The position numbers and the translations under genes are program-made. The notes below the pieces were generated by a model. The model did no database searches. It had not been told where the DNA came from and worked only from the letters and a program-made list of their open reading frames with translations. Shown here one piece after another: positions 17,133 through 27,757 of a stretch of 64,000 nucleotides of DNA. This DNA comes from CAVQNQ01 sp963714205. GTDB taxonomy: Bacteria; Acidobacteriota; Terriglobia; Bryobacterales; Bryobacteraceae. Location of the stretch: the NCBI GenBank assembly GCA_963714205.1, contig CAVQNQ010000006.1, positions 124,001 to 188,000 on the forward strand, given 5' to 3'. Numbering within the stretch: the first letter of the stretch is position 1; every line of letters begins with the position of its first letter.

Positions 17133-18275
17133 ATGAAGACACTTCGGAAGCTTCTGATCGGCGCGGCACTCCTGGCATGGATCCTGCCGCTGGCAGTGGC
17201 GCAGCAGGCCATCCTGTATGTGGGCACTTATACGCGGGGCGGCAGCAAAGGTATCTACGCTTACCGGTTCGACTTATCGAGCGGCAAGGCGACCTCTATC
17301 GGGCTGGTGGCTGAGACACCCAATCCGACCTTCCTGGCCATATCCCCCAATGGACGATTTCTTTATGCCGCAAACGAGACCAACGAGTATCAGGGCGAGA
17401 AGGCGGGAAGCGTCAGCGCTTACTCTATCGATCGCGCCAGCGGCCAATTGAAACCGCTGAACGTGGTCTCCGCGCGCGGCACGGGGCCCTGCCACTTAGT
17501 GGTGGATCATACAGGCAAATGCGTCCTGGCGGCCAATTACAACAGCGGCAGCGTGGCGGCTTTCCCGGTGCACGAAGACGGCAGCCTGGGCGCGGTTTCG
17601 AGCTTTGAGCAACATAGCGGATCGAGCGCCAACCCGCAGCGCCAGAGCGGCCCGCATTCCCACTCCGTGGTGCTCTCGCCGGATAACCGCTTCTTTCTAT
17701 CGGCTGACTTAGGTCTCGATGAAGTCTTCACTTATCGGCTCGATCCGGCCAAAGCGGTCTTCACCCCCGCTGTTCCACCTTTCGTCAAGGTGGCGCCGGG
17801 ATCGGGGCCGCGCCACATCGCGTTCCACCCCGATGGCAAGTTCGTCTATGTCGTCAATGAGATGGCCTCGAAGGTGATGGCGTTCTCCTACGACGCCGCT
17901 ACCGGCGGCCTGAGCCAGTTTCAGACGATTGCGATGCTTCCGGAGGCCTTCTCGGGCGTCAGCACCGCCGCTGAAATCGAGGTGCATCCGAGTGGAAAAT
18001 TCCTGTATGCCTCGAATCGCGGGCACGATAGCATCGCGGTGTACTCCATCGATTCGGCCGGCAAGCTGGCGCTGGTGGATATTGTGCCGAGCGGCGGGAA
18101 GACGCCGCGCAACTTCGCGATCGATCCGAGCGGAGCCTGGCTGCTGGCGGCCCACCAGGATGGCGGCGGCATAACGCTTTTCCGCATCGATACCAAGACC
18201 GGCAAGCTGGCGCGGACCGGCGACGCGCTGGACGTGCCGCTCCCCGTTTGTTTAGTATTTCTGAAAGGGCACTAA
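17133..18275 (+). CDS. Exported lactonase, 6-phosphogluconolactonase (YbhE) beta-propeller family
   Basis: 380 aa with a signal peptide (MKTLRKLLIGAALLAWILPLAVAQ). The mature part begins AILYVGTYTRGGSKGIYAY and repeats the seven-bladed propeller pattern (NPTFLAISPNGRFLYAANE, GPRHIAFHPDGKFVYVVNE, AEIEVHPSGKFLYASNRG, PRNFAIDPSGAWLLAA). The family hydrolyses sugar lactones. Export suggests an aldonolactone outside the cytoplasm and not 6-phosphogluconolactone. The start is the ATG at 17133 (AGG 9 bases upstream); the GTG at 17121 overlapping the previous stop is an alternative. Confidence 0.88.
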   Translation: MKTLRKLLIGAALLAWILPLAVAQQAILYVGTYTRGGSKGIYAYRFDLSSGKATSIGLVAETPNPTFLAISPNGRFLYAANETNEYQGEKAGSVSAYSIDRASGQLKPLNVVSARGTGPCHLVVDHTGKCVLAANYNSGSVAAFPVHEDGSLGAVSSFEQHSGSSANPQRQSGPHSHSVVLSPDNRFFLSADLGLDEVFTYRLDPAKAVFTPAVPPFVKVAPGSGPRHIAFHPDGKFVYVVNEMASKVMAFSYDAATGGLSQFQTIAMLPEAFSGVSTAAEIEVHPSGKFLYASNRGHDSIAVYSIDSAGKLALVDIVPSGGKTPRNFAIDPSGAWLLAAHQDGGGITLFRIDTKTGKLARTGDALDVPLPVCLVFLKGH

Positions 18276-18283
18276 AGCTGAAT

Positions 18284-18724
18284 ATGACTAAATGGTTTCT
18301 GGTTCTCGTTTCCGGATGTGCTTTGGCGTCGGCGCAGTCCGACCCGAATGCATCCAAGGAGGTGTTGGCCGCCTCGGATGCCTTGCGACAGGCAATGATG
18401 ACGAAGGATGCCGCTGGATTGGAGAAGTATCTGCATCCCGATCTCACTTACACGCACTCCAATGCCCGCACCCAGACGAAGGCTGATGTCATTCAGTCCA
18501 CCATGGGCCGGACGGTGATCGAGGCGATCGACATGAGCGATACCACCGTGCGTGTCTACGGCAACACCGCGCTGATCAAGGCGAACGTGGATATGCGGAA
18601 CGCCAATGACGGCAAGTCCTCTACGTCGCATCTCAATATTCTGTTCGTGTGGCTCAAGGGACCGGGGGGCTGGCAGTTGGTGGGACGGCAGGCGAGCACC
18701 TTGAGCCCGCCGACCACGCCGTAG
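18284..18724 (+). CDS. Exported SnoaL/NTF2-like protein (DUF4440 type)
   Basis: 146 aa with a signal peptide (MTKWFLVLVSGCALASAQ). The mature part has the DUF4440/SnoaL cone fold pattern: ASDALRQAMMTKDAAGLEKYL, HPDLTYTHSNARTQTKADVI, and a C-terminal beta sheet ending WQLVGRQASTL. The family is a binding or catalytic pocket of varied role. It follows the lactonase by 8 bases and is probably the third gene of the operon. Confidence 0.87.
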   Translation: MTKWFLVLVSGCALASAQSDPNASKEVLAASDALRQAMMTKDAAGLEKYLHPDLTYTHSNARTQTKADVIQSTMGRTVIEAIDMSDTTVRVYGNTALIKANVDMRNANDGKSSTSHLNILFVWLKGPGGWQLVGRQASTLSPPTTP

Positions 18725-18794
18725 TTTGGCGCGAAATACGAAGCGGGCGGCCGCGACGCAGCGGGCGGCGTCGGGCCGCCTTTCCGACCTCCGG

Positions 18795-18800
18795 TAGAAT
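18795..18800 (+). promoter_or_regulatory. -10-like hexamer 6 bases before a GTG start
   Basis: TAGAAT followed by only 6 bases to the GTG at 18807, with no Shine-Dalgarno sequence. The spacing puts the expected transcription start on or next to the start codon, so the mRNA is probably leaderless. Confidence 0.5.
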
Positions 18801-18806
18801 TGTTGT

Positions 18807-19679
18807 GTGCGCGCTCTCGCGTTTCTCATCCCCATGTCGCTCGCAGCCGCCCCATTCGAAATCGATCACGTCACCGTGGCGGGCCGGGACCTGAAGGCTA
18901 TGCAGGCCGCCCTGGCCGCCGTGGGCCTCGCCAGCGAATATGGGGGACCGCACGATAATCGCGCCACCGAGATGGCGCTGACCAGCTTCCCGGACGGTTC
19001 CTACCTGGAGCTCATCGGCATCCAGCCAAATGCCGATGCCAAGGCCGTGGCCGCGCACGGCTGGGCCAGACAACTGGAAGGCCAGGCCGGCCCTTGCGCC
19101 TGGGCGGTGCGGGTGAAGGATTTCGACTCCGAAATCAAGCGGCTGCGCGAAGCCGGCGTGGCTGCCGGGGTGCCCGTGCGCGGCGGGCGCGCGCGGCCCG
19201 ATGGCACGCGCCTGGAATGGGAGACCGCGCAGATCGGCGAAGAGCCCAACGGCACCTTCTTCCCGTTCCTGATCCGCGATCTCACCCCGCGGCCGAACCG
19301 CGCTTTCTCCAAAGGCAAGCCCACCACGCACGATTTCGGCGGAATCGGCACGGTGGTGCTGGCGGTCCGCGACCTGGACCGCGCCATCCAGCGCTTCCAT
19401 CAGGCCTACGACGTCCCTCCGGCAATCAAGCAGGTGGACGCCGCTTTCGGCGCGCAACTGGCCCTGCTGGGCAACATACCCGTGGTTCTGGCCGCGCCAC
19501 TGAACGGACAATCGTGGCTTATCGACCGCCTGGAGCGATTCGGCGAGGGACCGTGCGCTTTCATACTTTCGGCGCGCCGGCCCAGTGCCTATAAACCGGC
19601 GGCCCGCACCCGGTGGTTCGGCATGGATCTCTCCTGGTTCGATCCGGAACGCCTGGGCTGGCGCCTGGGATTCGAGTAA
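18807..19679 (+). CDS. VOC-superfamily (glyoxalase-like) protein
   Basis: 290 aa from GTG 18807. The start MRALAFLIPMSLAAAPF may be a short export signal. Two vicinal-oxygen-chelate modules follow: the first opens FEIDHVTVAGRDLKAMQAALA, the second GIGTVVLAVRDLDRAIQRFHQAY at about residue 175. Family members bind metal and act as isomerases, dioxygenases or resistance proteins; the substrate is unknown. The family is often listed as glyoxalase-like domain (Glyoxalase_5/6 type). It stands after the sugar-acid operon with its own promoter-like element. Confidence 0.83.
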   Translation: MRALAFLIPMSLAAAPFEIDHVTVAGRDLKAMQAALAAVGLASEYGGPHDNRATEMALTSFPDGSYLELIGIQPNADAKAVAAHGWARQLEGQAGPCAWAVRVKDFDSEIKRLREAGVAAGVPVRGGRARPDGTRLEWETAQIGEEPNGTFFPFLIRDLTPRPNRAFSKGKPTTHDFGGIGTVVLAVRDLDRAIQRFHQAYDVPPAIKQVDAAFGAQLALLGNIPVVLAAPLNGQSWLIDRLERFGEGPCAFILSARRPSAYKPAARTRWFGMDLSWFDPERLGWRLGFE

Positions 19680-19728
19680 CTCTGTTCGTTCGCATACGTA
19701 TCGCGACCTGATTCAGAGTTCCGGGTTC

Positions 19729-19734
19729 TATAAT
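19729..19734 (+). promoter_or_regulatory. Putative -10 element of adhE
   Basis: A perfect TATAAT in the 209-base gap before adhE, 155 bases upstream of its ATG. No convincing -35 is visible 16-19 bases upstream. It would give a long 5' leader of about 145 bases, which could be regulatory. Confidence 0.35.
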
Positions 19735-19888
19735 CCTGTTACCCTGATATTTGGAGGCGCGGACCGATGCCGCAGAGGCTTTTTCCTACGCCCCGTCCGC
19801 CGGCCGTCGCACGTAACCGCAGTGTCTTCGCTTGCCGCCTCCAAGTCGCGCATGCCTGAAGTGCATACAAAGGAAGGAGAACAAACGC

Positions 19889-22516
19889 ATGGCGGGGAAT
19901 CAGATTCCGACCCTGACAGAGGAACGGATTGCGTACCTGGAGGGATTAGTTGGCCGGGCTAAAGCCGCCGCCGCGCTGTTCACGCAATATTCTCAGGATG
20001 AAGTTGACCGGATCGCGAAGGCCATGGCTATCGCGGGAATGGAACAGGCCCGCCAACTGGCCACCCTCGCATTCGAGGAAACCAGGATCGGAGTTCTAGA
20101 AGACAAAGCCCTCAAGAACATGGTCGCGACGGAGTTCGTTTATAACTACGTCAAGGACAAGCGCACGGTCGGCGCCATTCGCGAGTTTCCGGAACGAGGG
20201 CTCGTGGAAGTCGCGGAACCGATCGGAGTCGTGTTTTCGATTACCCCCATCACGAACCCCACCGCGACGGTTCTCTTCAAGTGCATCATGGCCGTTAAGA
20301 CGCGGAATGCGTTCATCTTTGGCCCGCACCCGATGGCCTGGCGCTGTTCCCGCGCGGCAATCGATCTGATGTACGAGACGGCCCTGAAGCACGGCGCGCC
20401 GGAGGGCGTTTTTACGTGCCTGGAATCTCCCACGCTGGAAGATAACTCGTACCTCATGCGGCATAAAGACGTCGCGCTGATCGACGCCACGGGCGGGCGC
20501 GGCGCGGTCAAGGCGGCGTATAGCTCCGGCAAGCCGGCGCTGGGCGTGGGGCCGGGCAACACACCGGTCTACCTGGAGAAGACGGCCGATATCGACATGG
20601 CCGTGGTGGACATCATCACCTCAAAAACCTTCGACAACGGAACCATCTGCGCTTCCGAGCAGACGGTGGTGATCGACGACGAGATCTTCGATCGCGTGCT
20701 GAAGAGGTTCGCCGACCTGGGCGCCCACGTCTGCAATCGCAAGGAAGGGGAGCTATTGGGACGCGCGGTAGTCGATCCCGAAACGGGATACGCGCGGGCT
20801 ATGGCGGTCGGCCAGAAGGCGTCGAATATCGCGCGCATGATCGGCATCCCGGTCCAGCCGGATACCAAGCTCCTGATCGCGGAGATACACGGCGTCGGCC
20901 GGGAGCACCCTTTGTCGGTCGAGAAGCTCTTCCCGGTGCTGGCGGTCTATCGCGCAAAATCCGTGGACGAAGCCCTCCGGGTGTGCGTGGACGTAAACCA
21001 CTTCGGCGGGCTGGGACATACATCTGTAGTGTTTTCGCGCAACGAGGAAGTTATCCGCAAATTCGGCGAAGCCATCAACACGGGCCGGATCATCGTCAAC
21101 TCGCCGGGATCGATCGGCGCCATAGGCGGCGTTTACAACGATATGGTGCCGACCTTGTCATTCGGATGCGGCACGGGCGGCGGTAACAGCACCACCGACA
21201 ACGTGAACGTGTATCACTATCTCAACATCAAACGCATGGCCCGGAGGATGCAAGCGCCTATGTGGTTCCGTGTTCCCAATCAGATTTACTTCAATCGAAA
21301 CGCGGTCGAGGTGCTCAGGCAGTTCCCTTCGCGCTCCACCCTGATCGTTACGAACCAGGTCTTGCAACAGATCGGCTACGTCGAGACCGTCCGGCGGCAG
21401 CTTCCCCCCGAAGCCGTCGTGCATGTGCTGACGATTCCCGATGCCGAGCCGGAGCTTGCGGTGGTCATGCGCGGCCTGGATACCCTGAACGTTTGCCGCG
21501 CGGACCAGATTATCGCTCTAGGCGGCGGATCGGTGATCGATGCGGCCAAGATCCTGAAGCTCAAATACGAATCGCCGCAGGCCGATTTCGACGAACTGGG
21601 AGCGCCCTTTCTGGATATTCGCAAACGCATCGCTCAGTATCCGCCTCCCGGAAACGGCAACCACACGCGGTTGATTGCGATTCCCACCACGAGCGGAACG
21701 GGCAGCGAGGTGACTCCCTTCGCCGTCCTTCTGGACAAGGAACGCGGGCGGAAAGTGACGCTCGCCGATTACTCGCTCAGCCCGGATGTGGCGATTGTGG
21801 ACCCGCAATTCGTCATGTCGATGCCGAAAGGTCTGACCGCCGACACCGGGATAGACGCCTTGACCCACGCTCTGGAAGCGGGAGTCTCGGTGTACTCTTC
21901 GGCCTACACGGATGCGAATGCCATGCAGGCGATCCGGCTGGTCTTCCGTTACCTGGCCATCGCGTATGAGAACGGGCGGGACGAAGAGGCGCGCACCATG
22001 ATGCACAATGCCTCTTGCCTGGCGGCGCTGGCGTTCTCCAACGCATCCGTGGGGGTAAACCACGCGCTGGCCCACGCGCTCGGCGCGCGGTTCGGGGTGG
22101 CGCACGGACGGGCCAACGCGCTCCTGCTGCCGCATGTCATCGCGTACAATGCCTCGGTGCCCTCGAAGTTCATGCCTTCGCCGCACCAGCGGGCCTACAC
22201 GGCGCACAAGAAATACGCGGTGGTGGCGGACCTGCTGGGCCTCGGCGGCGACACCGTCGAACAGAAGGTGAACAATCTGGTGACCGCGACCGAGCAGTTA
22301 CTCGACCGCGTGGAGATGCCGCGGTCCATTGCCGCGCTGGGAATCTCGAAAGAGGATTTCGAGCGTGCGGTGCCCGATATGGTAAAGGTCGCGTTCGATG
22401 ATCCGTCGTGGCGGCCGACCAACCCCCGCCTGCCTCTGATGAGCGAAATGACCGATCTTTATCGGCGAGCGTATGCAGGCCGAGGGGCGGCGCAAACGGC
22501 CGCGGCATCCGACTAA
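19889..22516 (+). CDS. adhE: Bifunctional acetaldehyde-CoA / alcohol dehydrogenase
   Basis: 875 aa. The N-terminal aldehyde dehydrogenase domain reduces acetyl-CoA to acetaldehyde; its catalytic Cys is C254 in NGTICASEQ, with ALGVGPGNTPVY before it. The C-terminal iron alcohol dehydrogenase domain (from about 455) makes ethanol: GGGSVIDAAK, TTSGTGSEVTPFAV, and metal-binding His/Asp in GIDALTHALEAGVSV and VGVNHALAHALG with FGVAHGRANA. AdhE forms helical spirosomes in other bacteria. The ATG at 19889 is chosen because GGAAGGAG lies just upstream. A fermentative role is expected under oxygen limitation. Confidence 0.96.
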   Translation: MAGNQIPTLTEERIAYLEGLVGRAKAAAALFTQYSQDEVDRIAKAMAIAGMEQARQLATLAFEETRIGVLEDKALKNMVATEFVYNYVKDKRTVGAIREFPERGLVEVAEPIGVVFSITPITNPTATVLFKCIMAVKTRNAFIFGPHPMAWRCSRAAIDLMYETALKHGAPEGVFTCLESPTLEDNSYLMRHKDVALIDATGGRGAVKAAYSSGKPALGVGPGNTPVYLEKTADIDMAVVDIITSKTFDNGTICASEQTVVIDDEIFDRVLKRFADLGAHVCNRKEGELLGRAVVDPETGYARAMAVGQKASNIARMIGIPVQPDTKLLIAEIHGVGREHPLSVEKLFPVLAVYRAKSVDEALRVCVDVNHFGGLGHTSVVFSRNEEVIRKFGEAINTGRIIVNSPGSIGAIGGVYNDMVPTLSFGCGTGGGNSTTDNVNVYHYLNIKRMARRMQAPMWFRVPNQIYFNRNAVEVLRQFPSRSTLIVTNQVLQQIGYVETVRRQLPPEAVVHVLTIPDAEPELAVVMRGLDTLNVCRADQIIALGGGSVIDAAKILKLKYESPQADFDELGAPFLDIRKRIAQYPPPGNGNHTRLIAIPTTSGTGSEVTPFAVLLDKERGRKVTLADYSLSPDVAIVDPQFVMSMPKGLTADTGIDALTHALEAGVSVYSSAYTDANAMQAIRLVFRYLAIAYENGRDEEARTMMHNASCLAALAFSNASVGVNHALAHALGARFGVAHGRANALLLPHVIAYNASVPSKFMPSPHQRAYTAHKKYAVVADLLGLGGDTVEQKVNNLVTATEQLLDRVEMPRSIAALGISKEDFERAVPDMVKVAFDDPSWRPTNPRLPLMSEMTDLYRRAYAGRGAAQTAAASD

Positions 22517-22540
22517 CGACCGCAACGGAGGTTCTGCGTA

Positions 22541-22816
22541 ATGGCGACGAATGTTGCAAGCATTGAGATCGATAACCAGCGCGTTTCCGAAAGTCTCCGG
22601 AACGCGCTTGCGAATATGGAATCCGCCGGCCAGGAGCTGGTTCTGGACTTCTCTTCCGTGAATCGCATCGATGCAGGAGCGCTCAGCGCGCTCGCCGAAC
22701 TGGCCGGGGCGGCCGAGGGCAAAGGCGTGACGGTCACGTTAAGCGGCGTCGGTATGGAGCTATACCGCGTTCTAAAACTGACCAGGCTGGCGCCGCGATT
22801 CTCGTACGTGGCCTGA
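22541..22816 (+). CDS. STAS-domain protein lacking the phospho-acceptor serine
   Basis: 91 aa, GGAGG upstream of the ATG, 24 bases after adhE and so probably co-transcribed. The fold is that of anti-sigma-factor antagonists (ELVLDFSSVNRIDAGALSALAEL, then VTVTLSGVGMELYRVLKLTRLAPRF). In SpoIIAA-like proteins the loop reads D-S-S/x-G-L with a phosphorylated Ser; here it is D44-A45-G46-A-L. It therefore cannot be switched off by phosphorylation at that site. The partner is unknown; no kinase or phosphatase of the Spo/Rsb type is in the window. Confidence 0.85.
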   Translation: MATNVASIEIDNQRVSESLRNALANMESAGQELVLDFSSVNRIDAGALSALAELAGAAEGKGVTVTLSGVGMELYRVLKLTRLAPRFSYVA

Positions 22817-22841
22817 GGGCCGGGATTGCAGCCCCGGCGGG

Positions 22842-24064
<1,223 letters not shown>

Positions 24065-24068
<4 letters not shown>

Positions 24069-25303
24069 TTCTCCATCCTCAGGGCGGCGATAGGATCGAG
24101 ATGGGCAGCCCGCCGCGCCGGGTAGATGCCGAAGAACAGGCCCACAACCGCCGATAGGGTCACGCCCACCAACACCGCCGTGACGGGCACCGACATGGGC
24201 ACCGGCGTCAGACTGCGCACCAGCACCGCCAGTACCCAGGCGATGGCAACCCCTATGGCGCCCCCGCTGGCGGCGAGCAGCGAAGATTCCACCAGGAACT
24301 GGTTGAGGATATCGCGGCTGCGGGCGCCCACCGATTTGCGGATGCCGATTTCGTGCGTCCGTTCGGTGACCGCCGCCAGCATGATGTTCATGATCACCAC
24401 GCCGCCCACCACCATGAACACCGAAACCACTCCGATGGCGGTGGCCGAGATGGCTCCCGTCAACTGGTTCCACAGGTTCAGCAGCGAATCGGAAGTGACG
24501 ATGGCGAAATTATCGTCTTCCTGGGGACGCGCGTGGCGGAAGGCGCGCAGCAGCATGCGAACCTCCTCCTGCGCCTGGATCAGGTGCTCGTGGTCGATGG
24601 CGATTCCCGCGTAATCCATGCCCTGCCGCGATCCCCAGATCTTGAAATAGGTCTCGGCCGGGACCACCACGAAATTATCCTGCGACATGCCGAAGACCGA
24701 CCCCTTGGCCTTGGCCACGCCCACCACTTCGAAGGGGACGCCCTCCAGGTCGATGGTCTGGCCGATGGGGGATCCCTGGGGGAGAAACTTGGACGCCACG
24801 TCGTGGCCCACGAAAGCCACGTTCATGTGCCGGGAGTTCTCGGTCTCGGAAAAATAGCGGCCCTCGTCCACATCGTAGCTGCCGATCACAGCCATGTTCG
24901 GCGTACAGCCATCCAGCTCCACATCCTCGGAGCGCTCCTTGCCCTTATTGATGGTTACCGTGCGGTTGGCGGCGATACCCAGCTCGCGCGTGAGCGTCAC
25001 GCGGGATTTCAGAAACGCGAACTCCTCGATGGTCAGCAGGGGGTTGCGCCGCTGCATCTCGACGAGTTTCTTGAGATCGGTGCCACTGAAAAATATGCGC
25101 GTCACCCGGTAGCCATCGGCGCCCATATCGGAGATGTTCCTGGCTATCACCACGTCCATGCCCGAAATTACCGACATGACCGCAATCAGGGTGGCGGTGG
25201 CCAGGATAATCCCCAGCAGCGTGAGAAAGCTGCGAAGTTTGCTGGAGCGGAGGGATTGGACTGCTCCCACCACCGCTTCCCAGAAGGACGCGTGGGTACT
25301 CAT
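24065..25303 (-). CDS. MacB/FtsX-type ABC transporter permease
   Basis: 412 aa, same architecture as its downstream neighbour: helix with SSKLRSFLTLLGIILATATL, periplasmic domain of about 230 residues, then VVIMNIMLAAVTERTHEIGIRKSVGA and the terminal LDPIAALRMEK. The two proteins are clearly related, so they may form a heterodimer. Its ATG overlaps the hydrolase stop by four bases (25300-25303), giving a coupled hydrolase-permease-permease operon. The ATPase partner must be encoded elsewhere. Confidence 0.92.
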
Positions 25304-26280
25304 TCAGAAAGAAGGGACGGATCGAGTGCCATCTTCTTACCGGTTTGTCCGCCTATCCACTCCATTATGGCGTCATCCGCCCAGAAACGGTGCGGACGGC
25401 GCCCCAGGAAGCCCAGATGGCCGCCGTGCTCGGGGGCCAGGAGGCGAATGCAAGGGTGCGCGCGAACGGCCTCGGATGCGAACACGTCGAAGGGGACCAG
25501 TGGATCGTCCTGGGCCTGGATGAGGAGCACGGGGAGGCGCACAGCCTCCAGGTATCGAATGGCCGATTGAGTCCGGTAGTAATTGGCCGCGGTCCCGAAA
25601 CCGAACGACGGTGCGGTGATGCGATCGTCGAACTCGAGGAGCGTGCGGAGGCCCGCAAAATCGCGCGGCTGGTAGCGTCCGGTGGCCAGCAGGCGGGCGC
25701 GCATGGCGCGCACAAAACGGCGTTCATAGAGGCGGTTCTCCGGCAGGGCGAGGCGGCGGGAGGAAGCCGCCAGGTCGAGCGGGGCGGAAATCGCGCACAC
25801 CCCCGCCAGCAGCGAGCCGCCCGATTCGCCCAATTCCGCCGCGAGTTTGAGAACCACGTTGCCGCCCAGCGAAAAGCCAATCGCAAACACGGGCGCGCGG
25901 CCCTCCGCGCGGAAGACGCGCAGGACGCTCTCCAGGTCGGCCGTCAAGCCCGCGTGATAGAGCGTGTCGCAGCGCTTCTCGGTCCCCCCGCAGGTGCGCA
26001 TGTGGAAGCGGTGCGCGGCGAAGCCGGCTTCGAGCGCCCGTCCCGCGAGGCTGCGCATGTACCCGGCCTGGCCGGAGCCTTCCAGGCCGTGCACCATCAC
26101 CAGGTGGCCGCCAGGCGTTCCGGCGGGCGCCTGGGATTCCACCAGCACCTCGACCCGCGGCGCGGTGCGATAGAAGCGCCGCTCCAGCGGAAAGCGCCGC
26201 TCCAGCCCGCGCCGCCGCCACAAATGCCCGGCGATGGTTTGCAGGTGCGGATGGCGAAACAGCGGCTGAAAGGAAGTCAT
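25300..26280 (-). CDS. Alpha/beta hydrolase, YheT family
   Basis: 326 aa from ATG 26280 (MTSFQPLFRHPHLQTI, typical YheT opening). The hydrolase core shows the oxyanion region VMVHGLEGSGQAGYMR, NMRTCGG-like HMRTCGGTE, nucleophile Ser in GFSLGGN, the acid in AQDDPLVPFD and the His in EHGGHLGFLG. The family acts on esters or lipids; the substrate is unknown. It is the first gene of the overlapping trio with the two permeases, which suggests a lipid or envelope substrate. A longer start upstream is not supported. Confidence 0.9.
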   Translation of the reverse strand: MTSFQPLFRHPHLQTIAGHLWRRRGLERRFPLERRFYRTAPRVEVLVESQAPAGTPGGHLVMVHGLEGSGQAGYMRSLAGRALEAGFAAHRFHMRTCGGTEKRCDTLYHAGLTADLESVLRVFRAEGRAPVFAIGFSLGGNVVLKLAAELGESGGSLLAGVCAISAPLDLAASSRRLALPENRLYERRFVRAMRARLLATGRYQPRDFAGLRTLLEFDDRITAPSFGFGTAANYYRTQSAIRYLEAVRLPVLLIQAQDDPLVPFDVFASEAVRAHPCIRLLAPEHGGHLGFLGRRPHRFWADDAIMEWIGGQTGKKMALDPSLLSE

Positions 26281-26334
26281 GAATCGGCGGAACCTAAAGT
26301 ATAGGGGATCGCCGGCCGGCCCCAATATCCGCGA

Positions 26335-27624
26335 TCATTTCTGGCAACTGGTGTTCGGCCCGGTGATCAGACGCGCGCCGCGGCTGAAAGTCAGGTACAG
26401 AAATCCCCACTGAATGAATACCAGGATGCGGTTCTGGAACTGCACAAGGTACATCAGGTGAACGAAGAGCCAGACCAGCCAGGCCGGCCATCCCGAGATG
26501 TGTATACCGAAGATTCGGGCTACCGCCGAAGCCCGCCCGATCACCGCCAGGTCGCCTTTGTCGAAATAGCGGAACGGCGGCGGCGCGGGCCGGCCCGCGA
26601 TCCTTCTCACGATGGCCCGCGCCGCGTAGGTGCCTTGCTGCATGGCAACCTGCGCCACTCCGGGCAGCGCCTGGTCGCCGTTGCGGTACGCCAGGGCCAG
26701 GTCGCCCACAACGAAGATGTTCGGGTGGCCCGGGATCGTCAGATCCGGCTGGACGCGGATTTTACCACTCTTGTCGGTCTGGGCGCCGGTGCGGGCCGCC
26801 AGCGCTTTGCCGAATTCGGTAGCCGCTACGCCCCCGGCCCACAGCACGGTCCGGGTTGGCAGCCGCTCGCTCCCGCGAGGACCTTCGAAGGTGATGCCCT
26901 CACTGTCTACGACCGTCACCCTCACGCCCGTTCGGGAGCGCGCTCCGAGTTTCAGCAGCGAATGCTCGGCCTTTTCGGAGAGGTCCTCCGGATAGGTTGG
27001 GAGCACGCGCGGGGAAGCGTCCAGAAGCAGGACCTGGGCCTCCTCCGGGCGGATCGATCGAAACTCGCCCCGCAGGGTATGCCGCGCAATCTCCGCGATC
27101 GCGCCGGCCAGTTCCACGCCGGTGGTGCCCGCGCCGATGATCGCGAAAGTGAGCCAAGCCCGCCGTTGGTCCCGGTCCGTAGTTCGCTCGGCGGCCTCGA
27201 AAGCGAAAAGAATTTTGTGGCGGAAGGCGGTGGCCTCCTCCACCGTTTTCAGGCTGGGGGCGCACTCACGCCACTCGTCGCGGCCGTAATAGTTGGTTCG
27301 CGAGCCGGCGGCCACGATCAGGACGTCGTATTCCAGCGCAACTCCGTCGCTCAGCACCAGGCGGCGGCCCGCCGGATCGAGGTCCACCGCTTCTCCCAGC
27401 CAGACTCGCGTGTTCTTCTGGCTCCGCAAAACGGTACGCAAGGGAGACGCGATATCCCCCGGCGAGAGCGACCCGGTGGCTACCTGGTACATCAACGGTT
27501 GGAAGAGATGGAAGTTGCGGCGGTCCACCAGCGTCACTTGAGCCGGTGCGGATTTCAGCGCTTTGGCCGCGTTCAGCCCGCCAAACCCTCCCCCCAGGAT
27601 CACAACGCGATAGGCATCCCCCAT
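26335..27624 (-). CDS. ndh: Type II NADH dehydrogenase (NDH-2)
   Basis: 429 aa. It has the FAD-binding GGGFGG (11-16), a second dinucleotide fold around FAIIGAGTTGVELAGAI for NADH, the middle LWAGGVAATEFG, and VVGDLA with the quinone-site segment VAMQQGTYAARAI. The C-terminus has an amphipathic/hydrophobic stretch (PAWLVWLFVHLMYLVQF) for membrane attachment. It oxidises NADH with quinone without pumping protons. TACCAT lies 6 bases before the ATG, and there is no Shine-Dalgarno sequence. Confidence 0.94.
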   Translation of the reverse strand: MGDAYRVVILGGGFGGLNAAKALKSAPAQVTLVDRRNFHLFQPLMYQVATGSLSPGDIASPLRTVLRSQKNTRVWLGEAVDLDPAGRRLVLSDGVALEYDVLIVAAGSRTNYYGRDEWRECAPSLKTVEEATAFRHKILFAFEAAERTTDRDQRRAWLTFAIIGAGTTGVELAGAIAEIARHTLRGEFRSIRPEEAQVLLLDASPRVLPTYPEDLSEKAEHSLLKLGARSRTGVRVTVVDSEGITFEGPRGSERLPTRTVLWAGGVAATEFGKALAARTGAQTDKSGKIRVQPDLTIPGHPNIFVVGDLALAYRNGDQALPGVAQVAMQQGTYAARAIVRRIAGRPAPPPFRYFDKGDLAVIGRASAVARIFGIHISGWPAWLVWLFVHLMYLVQFQNRILVFIQWGFLYLTFSRGARLITGPNTSCQK

Positions 27625-27630
27625 GGCTTC

Positions 27631-27636
27631 ATGGTA
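27631..27636 (-). promoter_or_regulatory. -10-like hexamer 6 bases before the NDH-2 start
   Basis: On the minus strand TACCAT, then GAAGCC, then ATG. The spacing fits a leaderless transcript. The match to TATAAT is only four of six. Confidence 0.35.
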
Positions 27637-27757
27637 GAAGGTGAGCGCGCGAGCGTGTGTATCGGCAGACCCACAGCGGTGCTAGGATTACCGGGAAAGA
27701 CAAGGCACAGCGAGCGGCGCTACAGTGGTACGGCGGGTTCCCTGTAGGAGGAAAGTC

